Shown: one piece after another, positions 41,672-50,359 of the stretch
How the letters are laid out: each line of letters opens with the position of its first letter
How positions within the stretch are numbered: position 1 is the stretch's first letter
DNA from: JACJWR01 sp963752505
GTDB taxonomy: Bacteria > Actinomycetota > Actinomycetes > S36-B12 > UBA10799
Assembly (NCBI GenBank): GCA_963752505.1
Contig: CAVVYM010000009.1
Location: 186,001 to 250,000 of the forward strand
Direction of reading: 5' to 3'
DNA length: 64,000 bases
Notes under the pieces: generated by a model
Databases searched by the model: none
Seen by the model: only the letters and a program-made list of their open reading frames with translations
Told to the model about the DNA's origin: nothing
Position numbers and translations under genes: made by a program

Positions 41672-42724
41672 TCACCCCGGCTCCGCGTCGCTCGAATCCC
41701 GCTTCCGCCTGCTCGGCGCCACCCGTGGGGGTTCGCCTGGCATCTTCGGGTAATCGGGCGGGTAGGGCAGGTCCGACAACCCGCGGTCAAGATCGGCCTG
41801 CCACAGGTCCAGTGCCGGAGTGAGGTCGTACGCCCGCTCGGACATGTCGCGCCAGGGATCCTCCCCCGCCAAGAGAGCAGGCACCGTGCGCACGGTGAAC
41901 TCCCCCGGCTGCACGTCTGGGAGCTCGTCCCAGTGCAGCGGCATCGAAACCGTGGCCTCCGGCCGGGCCCGAATCGAATAGGCCGAAGCCATTGTTCGAT
42001 CCCTGGCGGCCTGGTTGTAGTCCACGAACACCTTGTCGCCCCGCTCCTCCTTCCACCAGGACGTCGTGACGTCGGCAGGCGCACGGCGCTCCAACTCCCG
42101 CGCGATACCGATCACCGCGTGGCGGACGTCGACGAAACCCCAGCGGGCCTCGATGGACACGAAGACGTGTACGCCACGGCTACCCGAGGTTTTGACATGT
42201 GATCGCCAGCCGAACTCTGCAAGCAACGCGCGGGCGGACTGCGCCACGGCGACGGCGGCGCTGAAGTCGCTGTTTGGCGACGGGTCCAAGTCAAGCCTGA
42301 GTTGGTCCGGTCGATCCACCTCGGGAGCGCGTACCGGCCACGGGTGGAAGGTGATGGTGCCCATCTGCGCCGCCCAGACGACCGTGGCCGGGTCAGCCGG
42401 ATCCGGGCACAGTTCAACTGCCTTGCGCCCCGAGGGGAAGGTGATCTCGGCGGTTCCCAGCCAACCTGGCGCACCTTTGGGCAATCGCTTGGAGTAGAAG
42501 CCTTCGTCCCCGAGGCTCATACCGGGCAGGACGCCCTTGGGCCAACGCTCCAGAGTGGTCGGACGTGATCCGATGGCGCCGAGCAAGCGCTCACTGACCG
42601 CCGCGTAGTACTCGGCCACCTCACCCTTGGTGACTTCGATCGCCGGGAACACCACTCGGTCTGGACTCGACACTCGAATGGAACGACCGCCAACCTGCAG
42701 CGTGATCGAGCGGCCCGCAGCCAT
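41672..42724 (-). CDS. Stand-alone LigD-type primase-polymerase domain protein
   Basis: 350 residues. The NHEJ polymerase (archaeo-eukaryotic primase) fold is shown by LRLDLDPSPNSDF with the catalytic Asp pair, KTSGSRGVHVFV, FVDYNQAARDRTMASAYSIR and the TKGEVAEYY / GFYSKRLPKG N-terminal parts. It lacks the nuclease and ligase domains of full LigD. Such proteins fill short gaps and add nucleotides during end joining or excision repair. It reads in the same direction as hemE-hemY-hemQ-msrB, 20 bp after msrB, and faces ligC. Confidence 0.9.
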   Translation of the reverse strand: MAAGRSITLQVGGRSIRVSSPDRVVFPAIEVTKGEVAEYYAAVSERLLGAIGSRPTTLERWPKGVLPGMSLGDEGFYSKRLPKGAPGWLGTAEITFPSGRKAVELCPDPADPATVVWAAQMGTITFHPWPVRAPEVDRPDQLRLDLDPSPNSDFSAAVAVAQSARALLAEFGWRSHVKTSGSRGVHVFVSIEARWGFVDVRHAVIGIARELERRAPADVTTSWWKEERGDKVFVDYNQAARDRTMASAYSIRARPEATVSMPLHWDELPDVQPGEFTVRTVPALLAGEDPWRDMSERAYDLTPALDLWQADLDRGLSDLPYPPDYPKMPGEPPRVAPSRRKRDSSDAEPG

Positions 42725-42744
42725 GGCGCTGAGGCTAGCTCACC

Positions 42745-43204
42745 TCATGCGTCCTCAGTGGGTTCAAGCACGAGGGACACGGAATTGATGCAGTAGCGCT
42801 GATCGGTGGGCGTCGGGAAGCCCTCCCCTTCGAACACGTGACCAAGGTGCGCACCCACAGCCGCTGCATCTGACCTCGGTTCGTCGCATCCCCAGCGAAT
42901 CATCGGTCAGCAACACAACTGCATCGCCGGCGAGCGGGGTGAAGAAGGAGGGCCAACCGCACTGCGCGTCGAATTTCGTATCGCTGTGAAACAGTTCCGC
43001 ACTGCACGCCCGGCATCGGTACACCCCGACCGTCGTGACGCGTTCGTACTCACCGGTGAAGGGGCGCTCGGTACCGGCCATGCGCAGCACCTGGTAGGCG
43101 TGCGGGTCGAGGATTTGACGCCATTCCGCCTCAGTCCGTTGCACCTCGTAGGGCTGCCCGTCCGGGCGCGAGGGGCCATCTTCGGCGGGTGTTCTGGCGG
43201 TCAT
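42745..43204 (-). pseudogene. msrB: Peptide methionine-R-sulfoxide reductase, frameshifted
   Basis: MsrB, reducing methionine-R-sulfoxide in proteins. The first part reads YRCRACSAELF and CGWPSFFTP with the first zinc CxxC, then TEVRCSGCG with the second. One extra base near 42854-42856 then shifts the frame. In the corrected frame the sequence continues HLGHVFEGEGF and RYCINSVSLVL, which holds the catalytic Cys, and stops at 42745; uncorrected, the ORF ends at 42764 without it. The ATG at 43204 overlaps the hemQ stop (ATGA). A run-length base error is the likeliest cause, as neighbouring genes show the same problem. Confidence 0.85.
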
Positions 43205-43930
43205 ACTTCAGGGTAGATCAACGCAACCAGTTGGGCGAGTTCGTGCCGACGACCGGTGTAGAAGGGGATCTCTTCACGGACGTGCAAGCGGGCTTTCGAC
43301 GCGCGCAGATGCCTCATCAGGTCGACGATCCGGTACAACTCGTCGGCTTCGAAGGCGAGCAACCACTCGTAGTCCCCCAGTGCAAAGTTGCCACGGTGTT
43401 CGCCCGCACGTCCGGGTAGTCCCGACCCATCATGCCGTGCTCCACCAACATCTCGCGACGCTCGGCGTCAGGCAGCAGATACCACTCGTAGGAGCGCACG
43501 AACGGGTAGACGCACACGTAGTCGCCGTGCCCGCTCGTCGGCAAGGAAGGCGGGCACGTGGCTCTTGTTGAACTCCGCCGGGCGGTGCAGCGCCATCTGC
43601 GACCACACGGGTTGGAGGGTGCGCCCGAGGCGCAGTTCGCAGCACGGCGTGATAGGCCTGCTGCAACGCTTCACTGGTTTCGGCGTGAGTCCACAACATG
43701 ATGTCTGCGTCGCCGCGCAGAGCGCCCACGTCGTACCACCCGCGCACCACGACGCCGTCGACAGCGGCGAGCGCAGCTTCAGCCTCGCGAACGGAATCCT
43801 CGGGGTTCGCCAGCGGCTCCCGCGTGGATCGGAACACCGACCACGTGGTGTAACGGATCATCGCGTTGATCTCACGCGCACTTGGGCCCTTGACCCCGCG
43901 TTCGTCAGCGCCTTCCTTGCGTTCAGCCAT
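43201..43930 (-). pseudogene. hemQ: Coproheme decarboxylase HemQ/ChdC, three frameshifts
   Basis: HemQ (ChdC) makes heme b from coproheme in the coproporphyrin-dependent pathway. Conserved text appears in successive frames: IRYTTWSVFRS and ADIMLWTHAET (43930 to about 43631); LGRTLQPVWSQMALHRPAEFN (to about 43535); GDYVCVYPFVRSYEWYLL (to about 43391); then FALGDYEWLLAFEADELYRI to the stop at 43201. Breaks are an extra base near 43629, an extra base (or two missing) near 43530, and a missing base near 43390. Its start overlaps the hemY stop by 8 bp. The enzyme is normally needed for heme, so sequence error is more likely than real decay. Confidence 0.85.
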
Positions 43931-45368
43931 AGTTCTCCACTACGTCGGCTTCCAATTCTCGGGCGATCTTGCGGGCCGCCTGGCGTCCCGACGAGATGCA
44001 CGAGGCCACTCCGACACCGTCGTATGACGCCCCTGCGAGCGCAACTCCGGGGGCATCGACGAGCGAGTCCCGGGCGCGGTTGACGACGTCGACGTGGCCC
44101 ACTCGATACTGCGGCAGTGCGTGTCGCCACCGCGTCACGCTCTCGTCCACGGTCACCGGCGGCAATCCGGCTATCGACGCCAGCTCCGACCGCGCGAGGG
44201 AGGCCAGCGCGGCATCGTCGCGTTCAAGTACTGATTCGTCGCCATAGCGGCCGTAGGAGGCACGCACGATCGTCAGGCCACGAGGGTTGGCGGTCTTGGC
44301 GGCCCGGGCGGCCCATTCCCACTTGTTCGTCACGTAGGTGACGCCCTTCACGTGATGACCCTCAACTGGCGGGACGAGGAACCCAGTGCCCGATAGCGTC
44401 GGCACCTGCGAGCTGCGGTAGGCGAGTGTGACTACGGCGACGCTGGCAGCTTCGATCGAGCGTAGTTGCGCAGCGGCGAAGGGGGCACTCGTGCGTAGCA
44501 GGCCTGCAGCGGCAGCAGCCGGAACGGCGAGCACCACCGCGTCGTACTCGAAGACCCCATCACTCGTGCTCACCTGCCAACGTCGCCGGGAGCGCCGCAG
44601 CCCGGTGACTTTGGTGTCGGTGCGCACGTGAGCACCGCCGGCAACGAGAGTTTCAGCGGTTTTTGTGGCCAACCGAGAGACGCCGTTACGCAGTCCCGCG
44701 AACACCGGCCCACGGCGAGCGCCCGCCGCGATGGCTGATCCGCTGCGCACCGAACGGGCGGCCTTGATCAGCGACCTGTCGCGCGAAACCTGGCGGAACA
44801 GCGACGGATTCACCATGCGCAGGCTCAATTCGTCCGGGTTGCCCGCATAGACACCTGCCAGTAGCGGCTCAGCGAGCCGGTCCACGACCTCCCGGCCCAT
44901 GCGTTGTGTGACGAACTCCCCCACCGAGACGTCGTCTCCCACATCTGGTTTGCCCATCAGCTGATCCACCGGAATTCTCAGCAGACCGCCCAGCGACATC
45001 ACTCGGGACGCGGCCAAGGCTCGCAGATCCGTCGGGATGCCCGTGACCATCCCCACCGGAAGCGCCCGAAGATGGCCTCCGCTGAGCAGGTAAGCCGTGC
45101 GGGAGGCAGGGTGGACGATGGACGGTTTGAGACCCACGTCGCCAGCCAGGCGCAAGGCCTCTGGTCGGACGGCCAGCATGGACTCCGCGCCGGCATCGAC
45201 GGTCACGCCGGCCACTTCCGCCTGACGGAGTTTTCCGCCAACGTGGGCGTCGGACTCCATCAAGGTGACGTCGACGTCACCGTTGCCCAGGAGTTCCAGC
45301 GCGGCAGCAAGCCCGGTGATCCCGCCGCCGATAACAGCCACGTCGTACCGCTCGGTCTGCTCAGCCAT
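43923..45368 (-). CDS. hemY: Coproporphyrinogen/protoporphyrinogen oxidase HemY (CgoX)
   Basis: 481 residues. The FAD-binding motif AVIGGGITGLAAALEL opens the protein; VDAGAESMLAVRPEAL, LLAGVYAGNPDELSLR and the C-terminal GVALAGASYDGVGVASCISSG match HemY/HemG-type oxidases. In actinobacteria this enzyme oxidises coproporphyrinogen III to coproporphyrin III. It lies after hemE (65 bp) and before hemQ (8-bp overlap), as expected for the coproporphyrin-dependent pathway; ferrochelatase (cpfC/hemH) is not in the window. Confidence 0.93.
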   Translation of the reverse strand: MAEQTERYDVAVIGGGITGLAAALELLGNGDVDVTLMESDAHVGGKLRQAEVAGVTVDAGAESMLAVRPEALRLAGDVGLKPSIVHPASRTAYLLSGGHLRALPVGMVTGIPTDLRALAASRVMSLGGLLRIPVDQLMGKPDVGDDVSVGEFVTQRMGREVVDRLAEPLLAGVYAGNPDELSLRMVNPSLFRQVSRDRSLIKAARSVRSGSAIAAGARRGPVFAGLRNGVSRLATKTAETLVAGGAHVRTDTKVTGLRRSRRRWQVSTSDGVFEYDAVVLAVPAAAAAGLLRTSAPFAAAQLRSIEAASVAVVTLAYRSSQVPTLSGTGFLVPPVEGHHVKGVTYVTNKWEWAARAAKTANPRGLTIVRASYGRYGDESVLERDDAALASLARSELASIAGLPPVTVDESVTRWRHALPQYRVGHVDVVNRARDSLVDAPGVALAGASYDGVGVASCISSGRQAARKIARELEADVVENYG

Positions 45369-45433
45369 GCGCCGTGCCTCCTAGGTCCTCTTCCGCGTTT
45401 CCAGGCTAGCCACTGTCGTCGGACGCAGCGCCC

Positions 45434-46543
45434 TCAGTCCTCGGTCGTTGCCGCGTGGACTTGCTCCACCACCGCAGTCAGAACGCTCGGGTCGGTGGTC
45501 GGAAGCACGCCATGGCCAAGGTTGAAAATGTGTCCCTGCAAGCCGCGGGCGGCGGCCAATACTTCGTTCACCTTGCGGCCCACAACCTCCTCGCCAGCAA
45601 ACAGTATTGCTGGATCGAGATTGCCCTGGAGCGCGAAATCCGGTCCAACCCGAGTGGCGGCGACGTCCAACGGAACCCGAAAATCGACGCCCATCACGTC
45701 AGTTCCGACCTCGGACATCGCGGTCAGCAACTCGCCCGTGCCCACGCCAAAGTGGATCTTCGGCACCGTCGGTACGTACGACAGCGCGGTCTTTGAGTGC
45801 GGCAGCACGTAGCGGCGGTAGTCCGCCTCCGGCAACGCCCCGGCCCAGGAGTCGAACAGTTGCACGGCGGATGCACCCGCGGCGACCTGCAGAGCCAGGT
45901 AGGCCCCCGCGATATGGGCCAGCCGGTCAGCGAGTTCATGCCACACCTTCGGCTCTGCGAGCATGAGCGACTTCGTGCGTGCGTGGTCACGGCTGGGACC
46001 GCCCTCAATCAGGTAGCTGGCGAGGGTGAACGGGGCACCTGCGAAGCCGATCAGCGGGGTCTGCTGCAACTCCTCGGTCAGCATGCGGATCGCGGCCAGC
46101 GGTCCCGCCACGTCGCTTGGCTCGAGCGGTCGCAGGGCGGCCACGGCGCTGGCATCCCGAATGGGCTGCGCCACCACCGGGCCAGTGCCGGGGACGATGT
46201 CGAGGTCGACACCGACCGCCTTCACGGGCACGACTATGTCGCTGAAGAAGATTGCCGCATCGACGCCATGGCGCCGAACCGGCTGCATCGTTATCTCGGC
46301 GATCAACTCCGGGATGTTGCACGCATCCAGCATGGCGATGCCCTCGCGCACCTTGCGGTACTCCGGAAGTGATCTGCCGGCCTGTCGCATGAACCACACC
46401 GGGGTTCGCTTCACAGGCAGACGCCGCGCGGCGTTGATGAGGTCAGCATTCACCGTGCGGCCGTCGGCCAGTGGGTGGTCGGCGGGCAGTTCGACAAGCG
46501 GCACCACTGACGAGGTCACAGATTCGGGCACGGACCCGATCAT
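45434..46543 (-). CDS. hemE: Uroporphyrinogen III decarboxylase
   Basis: 369 residues. Diagnostic segments: PVWFMRQAGRSLPEYRKVR with the invariant Arg residues, FFSDIVVPVKAVGVD with the catalytic Asp, LIGFAGAPFTLASYLIEGG, and GHIFNLGHGVLP with the conserved His. It converts uroporphyrinogen III to coproporphyrinogen III and heads the heme operon. It is divergent from the DUF3000 gene with 70 bp between starts. ATG at 46543; an N-terminal extension of about 25 residues precedes the family core. Confidence 0.95.
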   Translation of the reverse strand: MIGSVPESVTSSVVPLVELPADHPLADGRTVNADLINAARRLPVKRTPVWFMRQAGRSLPEYRKVREGIAMLDACNIPELIAEITMQPVRRHGVDAAIFFSDIVVPVKAVGVDLDIVPGTGPVVAQPIRDASAVAALRPLEPSDVAGPLAAIRMLTEELQQTPLIGFAGAPFTLASYLIEGGPSRDHARTKSLMLAEPKVWHELADRLAHIAGAYLALQVAAGASAVQLFDSWAGALPEADYRRYVLPHSKTALSYVPTVPKIHFGVGTGELLTAMSEVGTDVMGVDFRVPLDVAATRVGPDFALQGNLDPAILFAGEEVVGRKVNEVLAAARGLQGHIFNLGHGVLPTTDPSVLTAVVEQVHAATTED

Positions 46544-46601
46544 GACACGCCGAAAGACACCCCGACACCCGGCGCTCCGCAGAACGGGACGACCACCGGC
46601 C

Positions 46602-46607
46602 TACCCT
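46602..46607 (+). promoter_or_regulatory. -10 element of the DUF3000 gene
   Basis: TACCCT, then 6 nt, then ATG 46614, consistent with a leaderless transcript. Confidence 0.4.
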
Positions 46608-46613
46608 TGACCC

Positions 46614-47171
46614 ATGGCAAGCCTTTCTGCCCCCGACTTCGCATCTGCGGTGGCCTCAGTCAGACAGTTGCAGCTGCGTCCGGAGGTGGAACTCTCAGAG
46701 GCGCCGGCTCCCCGCCGGATGGCCCCTGAGGCACTGGCACTCACCGCCGAGGTGGTGCTGGACGACAACGAACTCGGCAACGGTCGGTTGGTGGTGCTTC
46801 ACAATCCCGGTGGCGAGGAAGCGTGGGACGGAACCACTCGCCTCGTGGTCTACATCGATGCGCTCGTGGAACCGGAGTTGGCTGCTGACCCGCTCCTACC
46901 CCAGGTTGGTTGGTCGTGGCTGGAGGAGTCCTTGGTCGTCGCGGAGGCCCCCTACTGGGCGCTTGGTGGCACTATTACCAGGGTTCAATCGGAGTCCTTC
47001 GGCGCCATGGACGACCGCGCCAGCGAAGGACGCGTGCAGATGCGCGCCTCCTGGACCACGCAGTTGGCGGACCTTCCGCAGCACGTCCAGGCGTGGGCCG
47101 ACCTCCTTGCCACCGCCTGCGGACTCGAGCCGTTGCCCGTGGGTGTTGCAGCGCTGCATCCGATCCGCTGA
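46614..47171 (+). CDS. DUF3000 family protein
   Basis: 185 residues. The RRMAPEALALTAEV, GRLVVLHNPGGEEAWDGTTRLVVYIDA and SWLEESLVVAEAPY segments match the actinobacterial DUF3000 family, typically encoded between hemE and the RNase D gene as here. No signal peptide or membrane helix; function unknown. A TACCCT element 6 nt before the ATG suggests leaderless expression. Confidence 0.82.
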   Translation: MASLSAPDFASAVASVRQLQLRPEVELSEAPAPRRMAPEALALTAEVVLDDNELGNGRLVVLHNPGGEEAWDGTTRLVVYIDALVEPELAADPLLPQVGWSWLEESLVVAEAPYWALGGTITRVQSESFGAMDDRASEGRVQMRASWTTQLADLPQHVQAWADLLATACGLEPLPVGVAALHPIR

Positions 47172-47265
47172 GCTAGCTCGCCGAACCCCGTCCTCAAGGT
47201 GGACTAGACACGCGCCGATATCCTTGCAGGACCCTTACTCCCCTTGCGAGCAACGGAGGTGCACC

Positions 47266-47859
47266 GTGACGAGGACGTCAGCGGCTCTGCGGCCGCAGCC
47301 AACCGCCCGCCGACACTTTTCCGGTTTGGTGGTGTGTCCGGCGGAGGGCAGGCGGGACTCGTTCTCGTTCCTCCTCGAACGAGCTGGCGCGCGCCATGTC
47401 GTTGCGTGCAACCGGGGGGTGGAGGCTCGCCAACAGGCACAGCTTGAGACGAACAACGACATCTGCATCCTCGACGGATCCACCACGGACACTCCGTTGC
47501 TGGTGTTGGCGCGCCAATTGCAGGCCCTCGGCTGGCGGCGCATCATGCTGGTATCGGCGCGCCACGATGCCTTAGGCGTCCGCGCCGCCTTGCTCACTGG
47601 CATCCGCAGCTACATCGTGACCGGAAATACCTGGGGCCAGCCGGGCATCCACAACCAGCGTGTGCGCAAACTCACCGAGCGCGAGGTGGAGGTGCTCCAG
47701 TCGGTGGCGAACGGGATGTCCAACAAGGACATCGGGGCCTATCTGGGCCTGTCGGCGCTCACGGTCAAGAGCCACATGGCACGCATTTCGCGGAAGTTGG
47801 GCACCGGCGACCGAGCCAAACTCGTCGCGATAGGCATGCGCGAAGGCATCATCAGCTAG
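47266..47859 (+). CDS. LuxR/NarL-family response regulator-like transcription factor
   Basis: 197 residues. The C-terminal HTH (KLTEREVEVLQSVANGMSNKDIGAYLGLSALTVKSH split across residues about 130-180) is a typical LuxR DNA-binding domain. The N-terminal part (about 20-115) has a receiver-like order of elements but no clear phosphorylated Asp triad, so it may be an atypical or phosphorylation-independent receiver. The GTG at 47266 has GGAGG at 6-nt spacing. Its TAG stop overlaps the GTG of RNase D by one base. Confidence 0.88.
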   Translation: MTRTSAALRPQPTARRHFSGLVVCPAEGRRDSFSFLLERAGARHVVACNRGVEARQQAQLETNNDICILDGSTTDTPLLVLARQLQALGWRRIMLVSARHDALGVRAALLTGIRSYIVTGNTWGQPGIHNQRVRKLTEREVEVLQSVANGMSNKDIGAYLGLSALTVKSHMARISRKLGTGDRAKLVAIGMREGIIS

Positions 47860-49115
47860 TGGAGAACGCAGTCCCCCTGTTGTCGGCCCCCGCCAGCACC
47901 GTTCCTCCTGTGGTGCAATCTCAGTCCGAGTTGTGCACGTGTGCCGAGTCACTTGCCGCCGGCCAGGGCGAAATCGCCGTCGACGCCGAGCGCGCGGGCG
48001 GCTATCGCTACAGCCAACGCGCCTACTTGCTGCAATTCAACCGGCGAGGGGCGGGTACCTGGCTGGTCGACCCGATAGCGGTGGACGACTTCGCGCCGCT
48101 CGCAACGTCCCTTCGCGGGGCCGGTTGGGTGCTGCACGCAGCCAGCCAGGACCTGCCGGGCCTCGCCGAACTCGGGCTGCATCCGCCGGCCCTGTTCGAC
48201 ACCGAACTGGCCGGTCGGTTGCTCAACCTGCCCAAGGTGGGTCTGGCGGCCATGACCGAGGAGTACCTCGGCTTGTCCCTCGCCAAGGCCCACTCGGCGG
48301 CGGATTGGTCGAAGCGCCCCCTGCCTGCCGATTGGCTCACGTATGCCGCTCTCGACGTCGAACTACTGCTCGATCTCGCCGACCGACTGCGAGCCGAACT
48401 CGACGCGCAGGATCGTCTGGCCTGGGCGGAGCAGGAATTCGAATCCGTACGCCTCGCCCCGGCCCCAGCACCGCAGCCTGAACGATGGCGAAAGGTCAAG
48501 GGCCTGAAGGTGAAGAATCCGCGATCACTGGCCGTAGTGCGCGAGCTTTGGTTGAGCCGTGACGAACTCGCCCGCGAAATGGACCGGACGCCCACGAAGA
48601 TCCTGCGCGACGCGACCATCGCCGCAGCGGCAAGCGCACCGCCGCAGGATCTGGCTGCGGTGTCCGCGCTACCCGGGCTTGAGCGGGAGTCCAAGGGGCG
48701 GCTTCGCCGGTGGCAGCGAGCCGTCGAGCGAGCGCTTACCCTGCCAGACGACGAACTGCCGAAACTGCGCGGATCCTCCGGCGAACCTCCCCATCCACGC
48801 TCGTGGGATCGAATCGATCCCCAACTCAGCGCCGCCCACACCCGGGTACGGGACGCCCTGACGGCTCTGGCCGAGCAGTGGAACCTGCCGCGGGAGAACC
48901 TGCTCGCCCCCAGGACTGTTCGCGACAGCGTGTGGTCGTTGCGGGAAAGGGTCACCGACCCCGCGGAACGCAGGTCCATCAGCGATCAGGACGTGGCCGA
49001 CCTCCTGCGGGCGGCAGGGGCCCGGGCGTGGCAGGTTTCGCTGACGTCCGATGAGATTGCGGCGGCTCTGCGCGCGGACGGACCCCCGGAAGTGACCGAC
49101 ATTACTCACGAGTAA
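47859..49115 (+). CDS. rnd: Ribonuclease D (DEDD 3'-5' exonuclease with HRDC domain)
   Basis: 418 residues. The exonuclease motifs include VDAERAGGYRYSQRAYLLQF (first Asp-x-Glu), LFDTELAGRLL, and YAALDVELLLDLADRL (Tyr-x-x-x-Asp); EEYLGLSLAKAHSAADWSKRPL is characteristic. An HRDC-like helical part (about 205-290) and a C-terminal domain follow. It trims RNA 3' ends, for example in tRNA maturation. The GTG start shares one base with the regulator stop. Confidence 0.9.
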   Translation: MENAVPLLSAPASTVPPVVQSQSELCTCAESLAAGQGEIAVDAERAGGYRYSQRAYLLQFNRRGAGTWLVDPIAVDDFAPLATSLRGAGWVLHAASQDLPGLAELGLHPPALFDTELAGRLLNLPKVGLAAMTEEYLGLSLAKAHSAADWSKRPLPADWLTYAALDVELLLDLADRLRAELDAQDRLAWAEQEFESVRLAPAPAPQPERWRKVKGLKVKNPRSLAVVRELWLSRDELAREMDRTPTKILRDATIAAAASAPPQDLAAVSALPGLERESKGRLRRWQRAVERALTLPDDELPKLRGSSGEPPHPRSWDRIDPQLSAAHTRVRDALTALAEQWNLPRENLLAPRTVRDSVWSLRERVTDPAERRSISDQDVADLLRAAGARAWQVSLTSDEIAAALRADGPPEVTDITHE

Positions 49116-49156
49116 CATCGGTCGGGTCAGACATTCGTCGATCCTCAGGAGGCCCC

Positions 49157-50359
49157 GTGCCCCAGGCAGGTCGTAGCGTCGTCTTCGTTGACGGCGTTCG
49201 CACACCCTTCGGAAAGTCCGGGCCCAAGGGCCTCTACGCAGACACCCGCGCCGATGACCTCGTGGTCAAGGTGATTCGGGAGTTGCTGCGACGCAATCCC
49301 AACCTCCCGCCGGAGCGCATCGACGAGGTTGCCGTGGCCGCCACCACCCAGATCGGCGACCAAGGTCTCACGATCGGGCGCACCGCGGGCATCCTCGCAG
49401 GCTTGCCCGTCACGGTTCCCGGCTTCTCGATCGACCGCATGTGCGCGGGTGCGATGACTGCCGCCACCACCATGTCGGCTGGCATCGGCGTCGGCGCCTA
49501 CGACATCGCCATCGCTGCAGGTGTGGAGCACATGGGTCGACACCCGATGGGCGAAGGCGTGGACCCCAACCCGCGATTCGTTTCCGAGAAGCTGGTCGAC
49601 CCGGAAGCCCTTCTCATGGGCAAAACCGCGGAGAACCTGCACGACAAGTTGCCGCACCTCACCAAGGATCGCGTCGATGCCTACGCGGTCGCCAGCCAGG
49701 ACAAGACGGCGAAGGCCTACGCCGACGGGAAGATCCAGCCGGATCTGGTGCCCGTTGCGGTGCGCGGCCAGGACGGAGCCTGGGGGCTCGCGTCGGTCGA
49801 TGAGCCGCCGCGGCCGGGCACCTCGGTGGAGGGCCTCGGAAGTCTGAAGACGCCGTTCCGGCCCCACGGTCGAGTCACGGCAGGCAACGCGGCCGGCCTC
49901 AACGACGGCGCCACCGGCGCCATCCTGGCTGCTGAAGAAGTTGCCGACGAACTCGGTTTGAACAAGAAGATGCGCCTGGTGTCGTTCGCCTTCGCCGGTG
50001 TGGAACCCGAAATCATGGGTTACGGACCTGTGCCGGCCACCGAGAAGGCGCTGTCCAAGGCGGGCCTGAGCATCGACGACATCGGCCTGTTCGAGATCAA
50101 CGAAGCCTTCGCCGTGCAGGTGCTCAGCATGCTCGACTACTACGGCATCGATGACGACGACCCGCGCGTCAACCCGATGGGTGGGGCGATTGCTGTTGGC
50201 CACCCGCTGGCATCTTCCGGTATTCGCCTCATGACCTACCTGGCCCGCGATTTCGAGGACCACCCTGAGGTGCGCTACGGACTGACCAGCATGTGTATCG
50301 GACTGGGCATGGGTGGAACTGTCATCTGGGAGAACCCGCACTACACGGAAGGCGCATGA
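49157..50359 (+). CDS. fadA: Acetyl-CoA acyltransferase (3-ketoacyl-CoA thiolase)
   Basis: 400 residues. Catalytic Cys in DRMCAGAM, the EINEAFA motif, His in AVGHPLASSG and the second Cys in SMCIGLGMGG are all present, as expected for a degradative thiolase. It carries out the last step of beta-oxidation. The GTG start has AGGAGG upstream. Its stop overlaps the fadB start (ATGA), so the pair is translationally coupled into the trifunctional complex. Confidence 0.95.
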   Translation: MPQAGRSVVFVDGVRTPFGKSGPKGLYADTRADDLVVKVIRELLRRNPNLPPERIDEVAVAATTQIGDQGLTIGRTAGILAGLPVTVPGFSIDRMCAGAMTAATTMSAGIGVGAYDIAIAAGVEHMGRHPMGEGVDPNPRFVSEKLVDPEALLMGKTAENLHDKLPHLTKDRVDAYAVASQDKTAKAYADGKIQPDLVPVAVRGQDGAWGLASVDEPPRPGTSVEGLGSLKTPFRPHGRVTAGNAAGLNDGATGAILAAEEVADELGLNKKMRLVSFAFAGVEPEIMGYGPVPATEKALSKAGLSIDDIGLFEINEAFAVQVLSMLDYYGIDDDDPRVNPMGGAIAVGHPLASSGIRLMTYLARDFEDHPEVRYGLTSMCIGLGMGGTVIWENPHYTEGA

